Assembly: GCF_000739085.1 (NCBI RefSeq)
Contig: NZ_CP009110.1
Location: 1,612,001 to 1,676,000, forward strand
Direction of reading: 5' to 3'
DNA length: 64,000 nucleotides
DNA from: Amycolatopsis methanolica 239
Lineage (GTDB): Bacteria; Actinomycetota; Actinomycetes; Mycobacteriales; Pseudonocardiaceae
In this document: positions 1-10,111 of the stretch, piece after piece
How positions within the stretch are numbered: the stretch's first letter is position 1
Layout of the letters: every line of letters begins with the position of its first letter
Position numbers and translations under genes: made by a program
Notes under the pieces: generated by a model
What the model was told of the DNA's origin: nothing
The model's input: the letters and a program-made list of their open reading frames with translations, nothing else
Database searches by the model: none

Positions 1-836
1 CGTTGCGGGGCCGGGCGTTGCCGGCGGCGGACCGGCGGGCGCTGGAGGCGGCGGCCGGGCAGGCGCTGCTCGCGTTGCGGCAGCAGCGGATGGCGGCGGC
101 ACAGGCGGAGGCCGAGCGCCAGGCCGAGGCGACCCAGCTGCGCACGGCGTTGCTGTCCGCGCTGGGCCACGACCTGCGCACGCCGCTGACCTCGATCAAG
201 GCCGCGATCGGCAGCCTGCGCGCGCAGGACATCGACCTGTCGCCGGAGGACACCGAGGAGCTGCTGGAGGCGGCGGAGGAGTCGACCGACCGGCTCGCTC
301 GGCTGGTGAACAACCTGCTCGACTCGTCGCGGCTGGCGACCGGGGCGGTGCGGACGCACCTGCGGCCGGTCGGCTACGACGAAGTGGTGGCGCACGCGCT
401 GTCGAATGTGGACGGTTCGGAGTCGGTGTCGGTCGAGGTGGACGAGCGGCTGCCGGCGGTTATGGCCGATCCGGGGCTGCTGGAGCGGGTGATCGCGAAC
501 GTGCTGGACAACGCGTTGCGGCACGGCGGCGGTCCGGTGGCGGTGCGGGGTTCGGCGTACGCGGAGTGGGTCGAGCTGCGGATCGTGGATCACGGGCGCG
601 GCTTGAAGAAGGGGATGGCGGAGGCGGCGTTCGCGCCATTTCAAAGGCTCGGGGACCGGGACGCGACGCCCGGGGTCGGGCTCGGGTTGTCCGTCGCGAA
701 AGGATTCACCGAGGCCATGGGCGGCACGATCCGGGCGGAGGACACGCCTGGTGGAGGGCTCACGGTGGTGGTGGCGCTCAAGGCGTGCCAGGCTCCCGAC
801 GTGGTGCCGGTGGTGCTGAAGGAGGTGGCTCCGTGA
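1..836 (+). CDS. kdpD: KdpD sensor histidine kinase, C-terminal part (cut by window start)
   Basis: This is the kinase end of the KdpD potassium/turgor sensor; the reading frame is already open at base 1, so the N-terminal KdpD/Usp domains and membrane helices lie outside the window. The visible 277 residues hold the dimerisation helix with the phospho-acceptor His in ALGHDLRTPL (about residue 56 of the fragment), an N-box (NVLDNALRHGG) and a G-box (DHGRGL, then GVGLGLS) of the HATPase domain. In the family, KdpD phosphorylates KdpE to induce the KdpFABC potassium ATPase. Its stop overlaps the kdpE start by 4 bases, so the two are translationally coupled. Assignment rests on kinase motifs plus the kdpE neighbour. 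Confidence 0.88.
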   Translation, partial: LRGRALPAADRRALEAAAGQALLALRQQRMAAAQAEAERQAEATQLRTALLSALGHDLRTPLTSIKAAIGSLRAQDIDLSPEDTEELLEAAEESTDRLARLVNNLLDSSRLATGAVRTHLRPVGYDEVVAHALSNVDGSESVSVEVDERLPAVMADPGLLERVIANVLDNALRHGGGPVAVRGSAYAEWVELRIVDHGRGLKKGMAEAAFAPFQRLGDRDATPGVGLGLSVAKGFTEAMGGTIRAEDTPGGGLTVVVALKACQAPDVVPVVLKEVAP

Positions 837-1525
837 CCGAGCAGACCGGCACGGTGCTGGTGGTCGACGACGAGCCGCAGATCGTGCGCGCGCTGCGGAT
901 CAACCTGACCGCGCGCGGGTACAAGGTGGTGACCGCGCACGACGGGGCCGCGGCGCTGCGGGCCGTGGCCGAGACGAAACCGGACGTCGTGGTGCTGGAC
1001 CTGGGGTTGCCGGACATCGACGGCACGGACGTGATCACCGGGCTGCGCGGGTGGACCACGGTGCCGATCATCGTGTTGTCCGCGCGCGGCGAGTCGCCCG
1101 ACAAGGTCAAGGCGCTTGACCTGGGCGCGGATGATTACGTGACGAAGCCGTTCGGGATGGACGAGCTGCTCGCCAGGCTGCGCGCGGCCGTGCGGCGCTC
1201 CACGGTGCCGTCCGCGGAGGGCGAGGCGCTGATCGAGACCGAGTCGTTCACGCTGGACCTGCTGGCGAAGAAGGTGCACCGCGACGGGGTCGAGGTGCAC
1301 TTGACGAAGACCGAGTGGGGGGTGCTGGAGCTGTTGGTGCGCAACCGGGGCCGCTTGGTGGCGCAGAAGCAGCTGCTGCGGGAGGTGTGGGGGCCGGGGT
1401 ACGAGAACGAGTCGCACTACCTGCGGGTCTACCTGGCGCAGCTGCGGCGGAAACTGGAGCGGGAGCCGTCCCGGCCGAGGCACCTGATCACCGAGCCCGG
1501 CATGGGGTACCGCTTCGAGGCTTGA
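833..1525 (+). CDS. kdpE: KdpE response regulator
   Basis: OmpR/PhoB-class response regulator, 230 residues from the GTG at 833, which overlaps the kdpD stop as GTGA. The receiver domain (about 1-120) has the acidic pair D12/D13, the phospho-acceptor D56 in VVVLDLGLP, S83 and K105 in VTKPFG. The C-terminal winged helix (about 130-228) ends with the typical GMGYRF. The same frame is open upstream of 833, but that stretch is only the shadow of kdpD. With KdpD it would control potassium uptake; the kdpFABC genes are not in the window, so the target is inferred from the family. Confidence 0.9.
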   Translation: MTEQTGTVLVVDDEPQIVRALRINLTARGYKVVTAHDGAAALRAVAETKPDVVVLDLGLPDIDGTDVITGLRGWTTVPIIVLSARGESPDKVKALDLGADDYVTKPFGMDELLARLRAAVRRSTVPSAEGEALIETESFTLDLLAKKVHRDGVEVHLTKTEWGVLELLVRNRGRLVAQKQLLREVWGPGYENESHYLRVYLAQLRRKLEREPSRPRHLITEPGMGYRFEA

Positions 1526-1692
1526 GCCCGGCCGGGCTGCGCGGTCCTGCCGCCTTGGGGTGGCCAAGTCGCCGCCCGGAGCGGTCGCCTCCGGGCGATC
1601 GGCCATGTCAACATCCGGCGACTTCCGTACCAGGGCAGAGATCCGGGCGTCGCCCGACGTGGGCGGCTTTCCCGGGCGGCAGGCTCGGAAGC

Positions 1693-2346
1693 ATGCTCAA
1701 GAGTTGGCGGCATGCGGCCGTCTGGTCGCACATCATCACGTCCGTCGGCTGGATGGCCGAGGCTCTCACGTTGTTCGTGCTCATGTTGATCGGCTCGGGC
1801 GGGGATCCCGCCCGCCGGGCGAGCGCGATGTCCATGGCCCACGCCATCGACCTGCACCTGCTCGCCCCGCTGGCCAACGCGTCCGCGTTCACCGGGTTCC
1901 TGCTCGCGGCGGCGACGCCGTGGGGTTTCTTCCGGCACTGGTGGGTGTTCGGCAAGTTCACGATCACCCTCGTGCAGTTCAACGTCGCCATCATCGTGCT
2001 GTCCCCGGCCCTGGCGGACGCCGAACAGGCTGCCCTGGCGGGGGATCCGTCGCCCGCGCCGTGGGGGCTCGTCGCCGGCACGGCGCTCATGGTGAGCGCG
2101 ATCGCGTTCCAGGCCTGGCTGTCGGTCGCGAAACCCTGGAAGCGCACGCCTTCCGCCGGTACCGCGAAGCCGCAGACCGGGCCGGTGTGGGTGTTCGCCG
2201 CCGCGGTGTGCGCCCCGCCCGCCGATGCCGGGATCGGCCTGGTACTGGGCTTTGCGATACCGCTGCTGTCGGTGATCGCGCTGGTGACGCGGCTGGTCAG
2301 CCGATCACGAGGAGGTCGACGGGTTCGAGCTGCCGCTACCGTTTGA
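1693..2346 (+). CDS. Small polytopic membrane protein (DUF2269-like)
   Basis: Protein of 217 residues with about four hydrophobic segments: near residues 10-32, 50-76 (HLLAPLANASAFTGF), 85-110 and 125-150, plus a C-terminal one near 180-200. It resembles the DUF2269 type of integral membrane proteins that is common beside two-component systems in actinobacteria; no function is established. The ATG at 1693 was chosen because the upstream frame has shadow-like composition; the ribosome site (CGGAAG) is weak. Its last 42 bases overlap the 3' end of the convergent gene at 2305-2937. It may be regulated independently of kdpDE, since 167 bases separate them. Confidence 0.55.
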   Translation: MLKSWRHAAVWSHIITSVGWMAEALTLFVLMLIGSGGDPARRASAMSMAHAIDLHLLAPLANASAFTGFLLAAATPWGFFRHWWVFGKFTITLVQFNVAIIVLSPALADAEQAALAGDPSPAPWGLVAGTALMVSAIAFQAWLSVAKPWKRTPSAGTAKPQTGPVWVFAAAVCAPPADAGIGLVLGFAIPLLSVIALVTRLVSRSRGGRRVRAAATV

Positions 2347-2937
2347 CGACGACGGGTCCTCGGGAGTGCTGCTGTCGGTGGTCGTGCTGGTGCTGCTGCT
2401 GGTGGACGTCGTCGGGTCGCTGGTCGGCGAAGTCGTGTCCGGCGGGGTGGTCGTTGGCTTCGTGCTGGTCGGCTTCGTGGTGGTGTCGCTGCGCGGGGGA
2501 GTGGTCGTGGTGCCCGGCGGGAGCGTGGTGCCGGGCGGGATGACCGTGCCGGGCGGCAGCGGCGTGCCGGGCGGCAGCACGATCGGCGCCTCCCCGGAGC
2601 CCTCGGCCGGCACCAGCGTCACGACCTGCGTCCCGTCCGGGTTGGTGGTCACCACGGCCGTGCGGGTGCCCGCGGGGATCGCCACGCCGTCGACGGTCAC
2701 CGGCGTCTGGCCGGGCGCCGCGTCGCCGGGGATGAGCTGCGCCCCCGACGTCGAGTTGGTGCCGCCCGGCACCGCGACCTTCGGCGAGCCGCCCGGTGCG
2801 ATGATCGTGGCCAGTCCGCCGAACGCGGTGGCGAGCACGACGCCGCTGACCGCGAGCAGCACGTAGCCGCTGCGCTGGCTGCGCGAGGCGGAGTCGCGTG
2901 GCGGGGACACCTCGGTCCGACGACCCATGTGGGCCAT
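2305..2937 (-). CDS. Single-pass membrane protein with Pro/Thr- and Ser-rich extracytoplasmic tail
   Basis: Unrecognised protein of 210 residues. After a short basic N-terminus there is one hydrophobic helix (about residues 26-48, [19 protein letters not shown]), a small folded-looking segment with [16 protein letters not shown], then PPGT-type repeats and a long Thr/Ser/Pro-rich tail to the end. The layout suggests a membrane-anchored, surface-exposed protein whose tail could be glycosylated; that is inference. The ATG at 2937 is supported by AAGGAG six bases upstream, so the in-frame ATG 13 codons earlier is rejected. The 3' end overlaps the convergent gene by 42 bases. The low-complexity tail makes the exact C-terminus less certain than the start. 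Confidence 0.6.
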   Translation of the reverse strand: MAHMGRRTEVSPPRDSASRSQRSGYVLLAVSGVVLATAFGGLATIIAPGGSPKVAVPGGTNSTSGAQLIPGDAAPGQTPVTVDGVAIPAGTRTAVVTTNPDGTQVVTLVPAEGSGEAPIVLPPGTPLPPGTVIPPGTTLPPGTTTTPPRSDTTTKPTSTKPTTTPPDTTSPTSDPTTSTSSSTSTTTDSSTPEDPSSSNGSGSSNPSTSS

Positions 2938-3105
2938 TTGACGCTCCTTGACTGGCGGGGAAACCGGCTTGAGCACATCCGGACGGGTGAGCCCGAATGG
3001 TGGCGCCTGCCGGGGAGATTAGCACTGGGAGTGAATACCGATCTGTCCAGGAGCACCGGCATGATCACCCTCCGCATTCGGAAAGCTTCCGGCAGGATAG
3101 GGGAC

Positions 3106-3393
3106 GTGACGGGTGAAAAGGACGCCGTCCGGCTCACGGCGTGGGTCGGCGGACGGGTTCAGGGAGTGGGTTTCCGCTGGTGGACCAGGTGCCGGGCGCT
3201 CGAGCTCGGCTTGGTCGGCAGCGCGCGCAACCTCGACGACGGGCGTGTTCGGGTATTGGCGGAGGGTAGTCGGGACAACTGTCAGCAGCTACTTGACTCC
3301 CTTCGCTCAACATCATCACCCGGTCGTGTGGATCAAGTCGTCGAGCACTGGTCGCCGGCGCAGGGCGGACTGGACGGCTTCGTCGAGGAGTGA
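3106..3393 (+). CDS. acyP: Acylphosphatase
   Basis: Small 95-residue protein of acylphosphatase length and fold, which hydrolyses carboxyl-phosphate bonds in the cytoplasm. The catalytic Arg lies in VQGVGFR (R24) and the substrate-binding Asn in SARNLDDG (N42), matching the two residues required in the family. The GTG at 3106 follows AGGATAGGGG; upstream in-frame ATGs would add a tail the family lacks. It sits 121 bases before smc in the same orientation, a pairing seen in many actinobacteria. The physiological substrate is unknown. Confidence 0.85.
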   Translation: MTGEKDAVRLTAWVGGRVQGVGFRWWTRCRALELGLVGSARNLDDGRVRVLAEGSRDNCQQLLDSLRSTSSPGRVDQVVEHWSPAQGGLDGFVEE

Positions 3394-3473
3394 CACCTGG
3401 GGCCGGTGAGCACAGTGGGGCTCCCGGGGACAACACGCCCACGGGCATGACCGGGACGCCCACCCGCCCCCGA

Positions 3474-3479
3474 TAGACT
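3474..3479 (+). promoter_or_regulatory. Possible -10 box for smc
   Basis: TAGACT fits the actinobacterial TANNNT -10 pattern and lies about 35 bases before the smc start. No convincing -35 box is visible, so this is only a candidate. Confidence 0.25.
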
Positions 3480-3514
3480 CTGCGGATCACCCAGGCGTTG
3501 AAGGGTCCCGCCAC

Positions 3515-6500
3515 GTGCATCTCAAGAGCTTGACGCTGAAGGGCTTCAAGTCCTTCGCCTCGGCTACCACCTTGCGGTTCGAACCGGGCATCACCTGCGT
3601 CGTCGGCCCGAACGGGTCGGGGAAGTCGAACGTGCTCGACGCGCTGCGCTGGGTGATGGGCACGCAGGGCGCGAAGGACCTGCGCGGCGGCAAGATGGAG
3701 GACGTCATCTTCGCCGGCACCTCCGGCCGCGCCCCGCTCGGCCGCGCCGAGGTCACGCTGACCATCGACAACGCCGACGGCGCCTTGCCGATCGAGTACA
3801 GCGAGGTCTCGATCACGCGCCGGATGTTCCGCGACGGCGCCAGCGAGTACGAGATCAACGGCAGCTCGTGCCGTCTGCTGGACATCCAGGAGCTGCTGTC
3901 GGACTCCGGCATCGGCCGCGAGATGCACGTCATCGTCGGCCAGGGGCAGCTGGCGCAGATCCTGGAATCCAAGCCGGAGGAGCGCCGCGCCTTCATCGAG
4001 GAGGCCGCGGGTGTGCTCAAGCACCGCAAGCGCAAGGAAAAGGCGCTGCGCAAGCTCACCGCGATGCAGGCGAACCTGGACCGCCTGAACGACCTGACCG
4101 CCGAGCTGCGGCGCCAGCTCAAGCCGCTGGGCAAGCAGGCCGAGATCGCTCGGAAGGCGCAGGCCGTGCAGGCCGAGCTGCGGGACTCACGGCTGCGCCT
4201 GCTGGCCGACGACCTGGTCACCCAGCGCGAGGCGATCGCGCGCGAGGAGGCGGACGAGAACGCCGCCCGCGCCCGCCGCGCCGAGGTCGAGCAGGCGCTC
4301 GAACTCGCCGGCGCCGAAGAGGCCCAGCTGGAGGCGATGGTCGCGGAGGACGCGCCGCGCCTCAACGCCGCGCAGGACACCTGGTTCAAGCTGTCCGCCC
4401 TCGGCGAGCGGCTGCGTGGCACGGTGCGGCTGGCGGTGGAGCGGCAGCGGCACCTGTCCGCCGACGTCGAGACCTCGTCGGGTGGCCGCGATCCGGAGGA
4501 GCTGCTGGCCGAGGCCGAGCAGGTCGCCGAGCGCGAGGCCGAGCTGAACGAAGCGGTGATGATCGCCCGCGAGACGCTCGCCGAGGCCGTGCTGCGCCGC
4601 GAGGAACTGGAGCACGAGGTCCAGGCCGCGGAGAAGGCCCACATGGCCGCGGTGCGCGCGATCGCCGACCGGCGCGAGGGCCTGGCGAAGCTCACCGGCC
4701 AGGTCGAAGCGCTGCGCAGCAAGAACAGCGCGACCTCCGACGAGATCGACCGCCTCACCGCGGCCATCGACGAGGCCGCGGCGCGTGCCGAGCTGGCGGT
4801 CGAGGAGCTGGAGGAGGCCAGGGCCGAGGGCGGGGTCGAGGAGTCCGACGACGCCGACCTGCAGGACCGGCACGACCGCGCGGTGCAGGCCAACCAGGCC
4901 GCCAAGGCCCGCGTTGAGGAGCTGGTCAAGGCCGAGCGGCAGGCCGAGCGCGAGATCGCGTCGGAGAAGGCGCGGGTGGACGCGCTGTCGATGGGGCTGC
5001 GGCGCAAGGACGGCGCCGGTGAGCTGCTCGGTGCGAGCGATCAGCTGCCCGGGCTGCTCGGGTCGGTCGCCGCACTGTTGTCGGTCGAGACCGGTTACGA
5101 GGTCGCGCTCGCCGCGGCGCTCGGCCCGGTCGCCGACGCGGTCGCGGTGCAGGGTGGCGACGAGGCGATCGCGGCGCTGAAGTTCTTGAAGGACAACGAC
5201 TCCGGCCGTGCCGGCGTGCTGCTCGGCGGCGCTCCGTACACAGTGGACACCTCGTCCTGGCCGTCGCTGCCGGACGGCGCGCGCTGGGCCCGGGACGTCG
5301 TCACCGCGCCGGAGCCGCTGCGTCCGGCGGTGGAGCGCGCGCTGGACCGGATCGCGGTGGTGGACACTCTGGAGACGGCGCGGCAGCTGGTCGCGGCGCA
5401 CCCGGAGGTCAGCGCCGTGACCGCCGAGGGCGACGTGTTCGGCTCGCACTGGGCCGTCGGTGGTTCGGGCCGAAGCGAGAGTGTCATCGAGGTGCAGGCC
5501 GCGGTCGACGAGGCGCGCGACCGGCTGATGGCCGCGGAACGCCGCCTGGAGCAGACGGCCGCCGAGCTGGAGGGCGCCCGCGCCGAGCAGCAGGCCCGGC
5601 GTGAAGAGGTGGCCCAGGCGAAGGAAGCGCTGTCCGAGGCGAAGGTCCGCAAGGCCAGGTCGTCGGAGCGGCTGAACCGGCTGCAGCAGGCCGCGCGGTC
5701 CGCCGAGGCCGAGGTGACGCGGCTGCGGGACCAGCGCGCGAAGGTCGAGGCCAGCCGCGAGCAGGCGCTGGCCAGCCTGGCGGAGCTGGAGGAGCGGCTG
5801 GCCGCGGTCGCCGAGCAGCCGGTGGACGAGGACCCGGACACCAGCGCGCGCGACGAGGCCGCGGAGCGGCTGGCGGCGGTGCGCCAGGAGGAGGTCGAGT
5901 CGCGGCTGGCGCTGCGGACCTCCGAGGAGCGGGCACGCAGCATCGCCGGCCGCGCGGACTCGTTGCGGCGGGCCGCGCACGCGGAGCGCGCGGCGCGGGA
6001 GCGGGCCGAGAAGGCGCGGGCGGCGCGGGCCCGTGGCGCGGAGATCGCCGCGGCCGTGGTCGACGCGGGTGAGCTGGCGCTGGAGCGGATCGAGCTGTCG
6101 GTGCAGCGGGCCGCCGCCGAGCGCGACGAGGCGCAGGCCGTGCGCCAGCAGCGCGAGGCCGCGCTCACCCAGGTGCGTAACAAGGTTCGTGAGCTGACCC
6201 ACGAGCTGGAGAAGCTGACCGACGCGGTGCACCGGGACGAGGTGTTGCGCGCCGAGCAGCGCCTGCGGCTGGAGCAGCTGGAAACGAAGATCGCCGAGGA
6301 CTTCGGCATCGGCCTGGAGGACCTGGTCGCCGAGTACGGCCCGGACGTGCCGGTGCCGCCGAGCGCGCAGGAGATGGCCGAGTACGAGGAGGCCAAGGCG
6401 AACGGCGAGCAGGTCAGCGCCCCGCCGTCGATTCCGTACGACCGCAGCACCCAGGAGCGGCGTGCGAAGCGGGCCGAACGGGACCTCGCGACGCTGGGCA

Positions 6501-7096
6501 AGGTCAACCCGCTGGCGCTCGAGGAGTTCGCCGCGCTGGAGGAACGGTACAAGTTCCTGTCCACCCAGCTGGAAGACCTGAAGGCGACCCGCAAGGACCT
6601 GCTCACGGTCATCAAGGAGGTCGACGACAAGATCCTCGAGGTCTTCACGTCCGCCTACCACGACGTCGCCCGCGAGTTCGAGACGGTGTTCTCGGTGCTC
6701 TTCCCCGGCGGCGACGGCCGGATGGTGCTGACCGAGCCGGACGACATGCTCGCGACCGGTGTGGACGTCGAGGCCCGCCCGCCGGGCAAGAAGGTCAAGC
6801 GTCTGTCGCTGCTGTCCGGTGGGGAGAAGTCGCTGGTCGCGGTCGCGATGCTGGTCGCGATCTTCCGCGCGCGCCCCTCGCCGTTCTACGTGATGGACGA
6901 GGTCGAGGCCGCGCTGGACGACACCAACATGCGGCGCCTGATCGGCCTGCTGGAGCAGCTGCGGGAGTCCTCGCAGCTGATCATCATCACGCACCAGAAG
7001 CCGACGATGGAGATCGCGGACGCCCTCTACGGAGTCAGCATGCAGGGCGACGGCATCACGAAGGTGATCAGCCAGCGCCTGCGCCAGGAGGCCTAG
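3515..7096 (+). CDS. smc: Chromosome segregation protein SMC
   Basis: SMC condensin subunit, 1193 residues, the usual bacterial length. The N-terminal ATPase lobe has the Walker A motif GPNGSGKS (31-38). Two long Ala/Glu/Arg-rich coiled coils flank a hinge at roughly 500-650. The C-terminal lobe carries the ABC signature LLSGGEKS (about 1099-1106) and Walker B with [10 protein letters not shown] (D1128). It forms a ring with ScpA/ScpB (not in the window) to organise and segregate the chromosome. The GTG at 3515 begins the standard [14 protein letters not shown]. The frame is undamaged over 3.6 kb, which contrasts with the broken genes at 15-19 kb. Confidence 0.97.
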   Translation: MHLKSLTLKGFKSFASATTLRFEPGITCVVGPNGSGKSNVLDALRWVMGTQGAKDLRGGKMEDVIFAGTSGRAPLGRAEVTLTIDNADGALPIEYSEVSITRRMFRDGASEYEINGSSCRLLDIQELLSDSGIGREMHVIVGQGQLAQILESKPEERRAFIEEAAGVLKHRKRKEKALRKLTAMQANLDRLNDLTAELRRQLKPLGKQAEIARKAQAVQAELRDSRLRLLADDLVTQREAIAREEADENAARARRAEVEQALELAGAEEAQLEAMVAEDAPRLNAAQDTWFKLSALGERLRGTVRLAVERQRHLSADVETSSGGRDPEELLAEAEQVAEREAELNEAVMIARETLAEAVLRREELEHEVQAAEKAHMAAVRAIADRREGLAKLTGQVEALRSKNSATSDEIDRLTAAIDEAAARAELAVEELEEARAEGGVEESDDADLQDRHDRAVQANQAAKARVEELVKAERQAEREIASEKARVDALSMGLRRKDGAGELLGASDQLPGLLGSVAALLSVETGYEVALAAALGPVADAVAVQGGDEAIAALKFLKDNDSGRAGVLLGGAPYTVDTSSWPSLPDGARWARDVVTAPEPLRPAVERALDRIAVVDTLETARQLVAAHPEVSAVTAEGDVFGSHWAVGGSGRSESVIEVQAAVDEARDRLMAAERRLEQTAAELEGARAEQQARREEVAQAKEALSEAKVRKARSSERLNRLQQAARSAEAEVTRLRDQRAKVEASREQALASLAELEERLAAVAEQPVDEDPDTSARDEAAERLAAVRQEEVESRLALRTSEERARSIAGRADSLRRAAHAERAARERAEKARAARARGAEIAAAVVDAGELALERIELSVQRAAAERDEAQAVRQQREAALTQVRNKVRELTHELEKLTDAVHRDEVLRAEQRLRLEQLETKIAEDFGIGLEDLVAEYGPDVPVPPSAQEMAEYEEAKANGEQVSAPPSIPYDRSTQERRAKRAERDLATLGKVNPLALEEFAALEERYKFLSTQLEDLKATRKDLLTVIKEVDDKILEVFTSAYHDVAREFETVFSVLFPGGDGRMVLTEPDDMLATGVDVEARPPGKKVKRLSLLSGGEKSLVAVAMLVAIFRARPSPFYVMDEVEAALDDTNMRRLIGLLEQLRESSQLIIITHQKPTMEIADALYGVSMQGDGITKVISQRLRQEA

Positions 7097-7414
7097 ACCG
7101 CGCCGCGGACCCTGCTCAACCGCAAGCCGGCAACGGAAGCGGACCGACCGCGCCCCAGGCCTCCCCCGCCCCCGATCCCCAGCCGATCTTTGGTCGGGCG
7201 GCGGAGGTTAACCCCAAGGCGATCTGTCGGACGTTTGACACCCGCTTCCCTCGAAAGTGTCCGTTTCGATCACTCCTGCCCGGCAATAACCCTCAGTGTT
7301 CGATCCGTAACCACCCATGTGGCGCTAGACACACTGAAGCCACCAAGCGCTAAGTTCAGAAAACGATTACTCGCGCTGCGGCGCGGCGGTCCGTCCAGGC
7401 TGGGGGTCCCCACT
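7097..7414 (+). promoter_or_regulatory. Intergenic region between smc and the GH172 gene
   Basis: About 318 bases without a supported gene. The last 200 are clearly less GC-rich than the surroundings and look like a promoter region. They contain a TTGACA at 7235-7240 without a clear -10 partner, and a LacI-type operator at 7359-7370. Confidence 0.5.
7359..7370 (+). promoter_or_regulatory. LacI-family operator candidate
   Basis: GAAAACGATTAC fits the LacI-family pattern GnAAnCGnTTnC at every fixed position, centred on CG. It lies 45 bases upstream of the GTG of a secreted glycosidase gene, a logical place for repression by a sugar-responsive LacI-type regulator. No such regulator is encoded in the window. 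Confidence 0.5.
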
Positions 7415-9952
7415 GTGCCCGAAAGTTCCTTTGTCGCGCCCAAAAACCGCTCCGTGATCGTCGTGGTCGGGCTGGTTCTCGCACTCGTCGTCGGTGTTCC
7501 CGCCGGTGCGGCGCCTGCTCCCGGGGCGAGCGACAAGGGACCCGTGGGCTGGGACGTCTACCGATCGATCGACGGGCTCGCCCGGATGCGGCCCGGTGAG
7601 CAGGTCAAGCAGTTCTCCAGTTTCGACCGCGCGGGCAACAACGACGACGGTTTCGCCGGCACCTACTCGTGCCTGCGCGATGAGGCCAACGGGGACTGCC
7701 TGCTCGCCGACGCGCGCGGGGCGGGCGAGGTGTCCTCGATCTGGTTCACCTACGAGTCGACGTCGGTCGCCGCGATCGGGCGGATCAAGATCGAGCTGGA
7801 CGGCAAGGTCGTGCTGCAGGGTTCGTTGCAGGACATCGTGAACGGCGCGAAGGGTGCGCCGTTCGTGTGGCCGCTGGTGGGGAACTCGGCCGACACCATG
7901 GGCGGCGCGGCGATCAAGGTGCCGATGCCGTACACGACGTCGATGCGGATCACCACCGAGAACAACCCGCACTTCTACCACGTCACCTACCGGCAGTTCG
8001 CCGACGCCGCGGGGGTGCGCACGTTCAACCCGGCCGACAAGGCCACGGACGTCATCCAGCGCCTGCGCGGGTTCGGCGTGCGCGACCCGAAACCGGTGGC
8101 GCCAGGAGCGCGGGTCCAGTCGGCCGCGGTCGACGTCCCGGGCGGGTCCGCGGCCTCGATCCCGCTGCCATCCGGCGCGCGGCGCATCACGCAGCTCTAC
8201 CTCCGGTTGCCGCAGGTCATCGCGGCCCCCGGGCTGTCCGACGACGGCCGCGCGTACGGCGCGGGCGGTAGTTCGTTCACCGCGACCGTGGCCCCGGAGA
8301 ACGACGGCGTGCGGATCACCCGCCGCGTCGACGCCGGCATCGGCGAACAACGCGCGGACCTGCTGGTCGGCGGGCGCCCGGCAGGCCAGTTCTACAGCGG
8401 GCCGGCCCGCGCCGGCGGCGGCTGGCTGGACCAGGTCGTCGAGGTGCCCGCGGACCTCACCCGCAACCGGTCCCAGGTGCAGGTCGCGACCAGGTTCGTG
8501 TCCTCCGCCGAAGACGTCAACGAGTTCCGCTACGAGGTGCACAGCAAGGTTGGCGGGCGGTGGGAGCGCACCGACGTGCTCGACCTCGGCCACAACCACC
8601 CCAACGAGGAGGCCGTGCACGGGTACCGGGTGGACGGTGAGCGGTGGGCCGGACTGCGGCGCTTCCGCTACCCGGCCGACCCCGGACAGGCCACGGCGTC
8701 CGAGGCCGCGCTGGAGGGTCTGCGGCTGCGGCTGACCTTCGACGGGCAGACCACGGTCGACGCCCCGGTCGGCGAGTTCTTCGGCTCCGGGCTCGGCAAG
8801 TACGCGTCGCGGACCCTGCTGCACGCCATCGACACCACCGAGAACGGTGCGTTCACGGCGTGGTGGCCGATGCCCTACGCCCGCAGCGCGGTGGCGGAAC
8901 TGGTCAACACCTCGGGCGCGCCGGTCACCGGCGGCAGCCTGGAGGTGACCTCCGCGCCGGACTCGGGCGTGACCGCGGGCCTGCGGGACGGCACCCTCGG
9001 CTACTTCCACGCGACCCACCACCGGGCCGCGACGGTGTCCGGTCAGGACTGGAACTTCCTCACCGCGCAAGGGCGGGGCGTGTTCTACGGGGTCACCTCC
9101 AGCATGCGCGGCGGCATCCCGCCGGGGCAGAACCAGCTGAACCACCTCGAAGGCGACGAGCGGATGTACCCGAACGGCTCGGCCAGCCCGGCGATCCATG
9201 GCACCGGGTCCGAGGACTTCTACGAGTCCGGCTGGTACTTCCAGGACGGCCGCGACGGCGGGGTCGAGGGCGTGCCGTACGCGATGCCGCAGGCGGGGCT
9301 GGTCAGCCGGGAAGACGCGAGCGACGGCTGCCGGTACGTGTGCCTCAACGCCTACCGGCTGATGATCGGCGACGGCGTGCCGTTCGGCAACGGCATCGAG
9401 TTCGACATCGAGCACGGCGACCGGTCGTCGATGCCTGCCGACTACAGCTCGACCGCGTACTGGTACGGGCAGAGCACGCCGTCGATGAGCCAGAGCGACG
9501 TGGTCGAGGTCGGCGACGACGCGAGCCGGTCGCAGCACGGGTATTCGGCGCCCGGCGAAACACGCGAGTCGCTGACGTCGGCGTTCGAGGGCAAGGGGGA
9601 CCGCACACCGGTCACCGGGACCACGACGGCCACCACCCAGCCGGTGACGTTCACCGCGCGGGTGGACCAGTCCAACGGCGGCTTGCGGTTGCACCGGGTT
9701 TCCGACCAGGCCCAGGCGTTCCAGCACGCGCGGGTGTTCGTGAACGACCGGCTCGTCGGCGACTGGTACCAGCCGCTGGGCAACACGCATTCGCGGTGGC
9801 TGGAGGACAGTTTCGACATCCCGGCCTCGGCGACGACAGGCCAGACCTCGGTGCAGGTGCGGCTGGAACCGGTCGCGGGCGCGCCGGCCTGGTCGGCGTC
9901 GCGCTATACGGTCTTCTCGCAGGGCGCGCCGCCCCAGCCCGCGCAGGACTAG
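7415..9952 (+). CDS. Secreted DUF2961 / glycoside hydrolase family 172 protein
   Basis: Protein of 845 residues from the GTG at 7415. It begins with a Sec-type signal (NRSVIVVVGLVLALVVGVPAG, cleavage near AAPAP), so it is probably exported. The body matches the DUF2961 layout, with GHNHPNEEAVHGYRV and, further on, the GTGSEDF signature containing a conserved Glu (E600). DUF2961 defines GH172, whose characterised members act on fructofuranosides or D-arabinofuranosides; members of the D-arabinofuranose group process mycobacterial-type arabinan. Which activity this one has cannot be told. A longer upstream frame exists, but 7415 places the signal peptide correctly. A LacI-type operator precedes it. 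The C-terminal ~120 residues look like an extra beta-sandwich. Confidence 0.8.
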   Translation: MPESSFVAPKNRSVIVVVGLVLALVVGVPAGAAPAPGASDKGPVGWDVYRSIDGLARMRPGEQVKQFSSFDRAGNNDDGFAGTYSCLRDEANGDCLLADARGAGEVSSIWFTYESTSVAAIGRIKIELDGKVVLQGSLQDIVNGAKGAPFVWPLVGNSADTMGGAAIKVPMPYTTSMRITTENNPHFYHVTYRQFADAAGVRTFNPADKATDVIQRLRGFGVRDPKPVAPGARVQSAAVDVPGGSAASIPLPSGARRITQLYLRLPQVIAAPGLSDDGRAYGAGGSSFTATVAPENDGVRITRRVDAGIGEQRADLLVGGRPAGQFYSGPARAGGGWLDQVVEVPADLTRNRSQVQVATRFVSSAEDVNEFRYEVHSKVGGRWERTDVLDLGHNHPNEEAVHGYRVDGERWAGLRRFRYPADPGQATASEAALEGLRLRLTFDGQTTVDAPVGEFFGSGLGKYASRTLLHAIDTTENGAFTAWWPMPYARSAVAELVNTSGAPVTGGSLEVTSAPDSGVTAGLRDGTLGYFHATHHRAATVSGQDWNFLTAQGRGVFYGVTSSMRGGIPPGQNQLNHLEGDERMYPNGSASPAIHGTGSEDFYESGWYFQDGRDGGVEGVPYAMPQAGLVSREDASDGCRYVCLNAYRLMIGDGVPFGNGIEFDIEHGDRSSMPADYSSTAYWYGQSTPSMSQSDVVEVGDDASRSQHGYSAPGETRESLTSAFEGKGDRTPVTGTTTATTQPVTFTARVDQSNGGLRLHRVSDQAQAFQHARVFVNDRLVGDWYQPLGNTHSRWLEDSFDIPASATTGQTSVQVRLEPVAGAPAWSASRYTVFSQGAPPQPAQD

Positions 9953-10098
9953 CGGCACGAGCGCTGCTCCGGTGCGCGGGGCCGGCTTGTGGCTGCGCGG
10001 GTGGTTCGTGGTCCAGCGGGTGCGCCGGGGTGGCAGTCTCGCGTCGCGAGGCCGCTCGGCACGGTCGCTGGCTGCTCGCCGGCGTGCGCAGGACTAGC
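9941..10098. repeat. 13-bp direct repeat bracketing the 3' end of the GH172 gene
   Basis: GCGCAGGACTAGC occurs at 9941-9953 (covering the gene's stop codon) and again at 10086-10098, 145 bases apart. The spacer has no gene. It may be the trace of a local duplication; nothing shows a mobile element. Confidence 0.35.
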
Positions 10099-10111
10099 CC
10101 ACGGCAGGCCC

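Noticed and set aside
4187..6994. Long open frame on the minus strand inside smc
   Set aside because: It is antisense to a complete, motif-rich smc; GC-rich codon use leaves the opposite strand open. Its translation is Leu/Arg/His/Gln-rich without motifs.
7367..9958. 863-codon minus-strand frame opposite the GH172 gene
   Set aside because: Shadow of the real gene: no family features, while the plus strand has a signal peptide and GTGSED.
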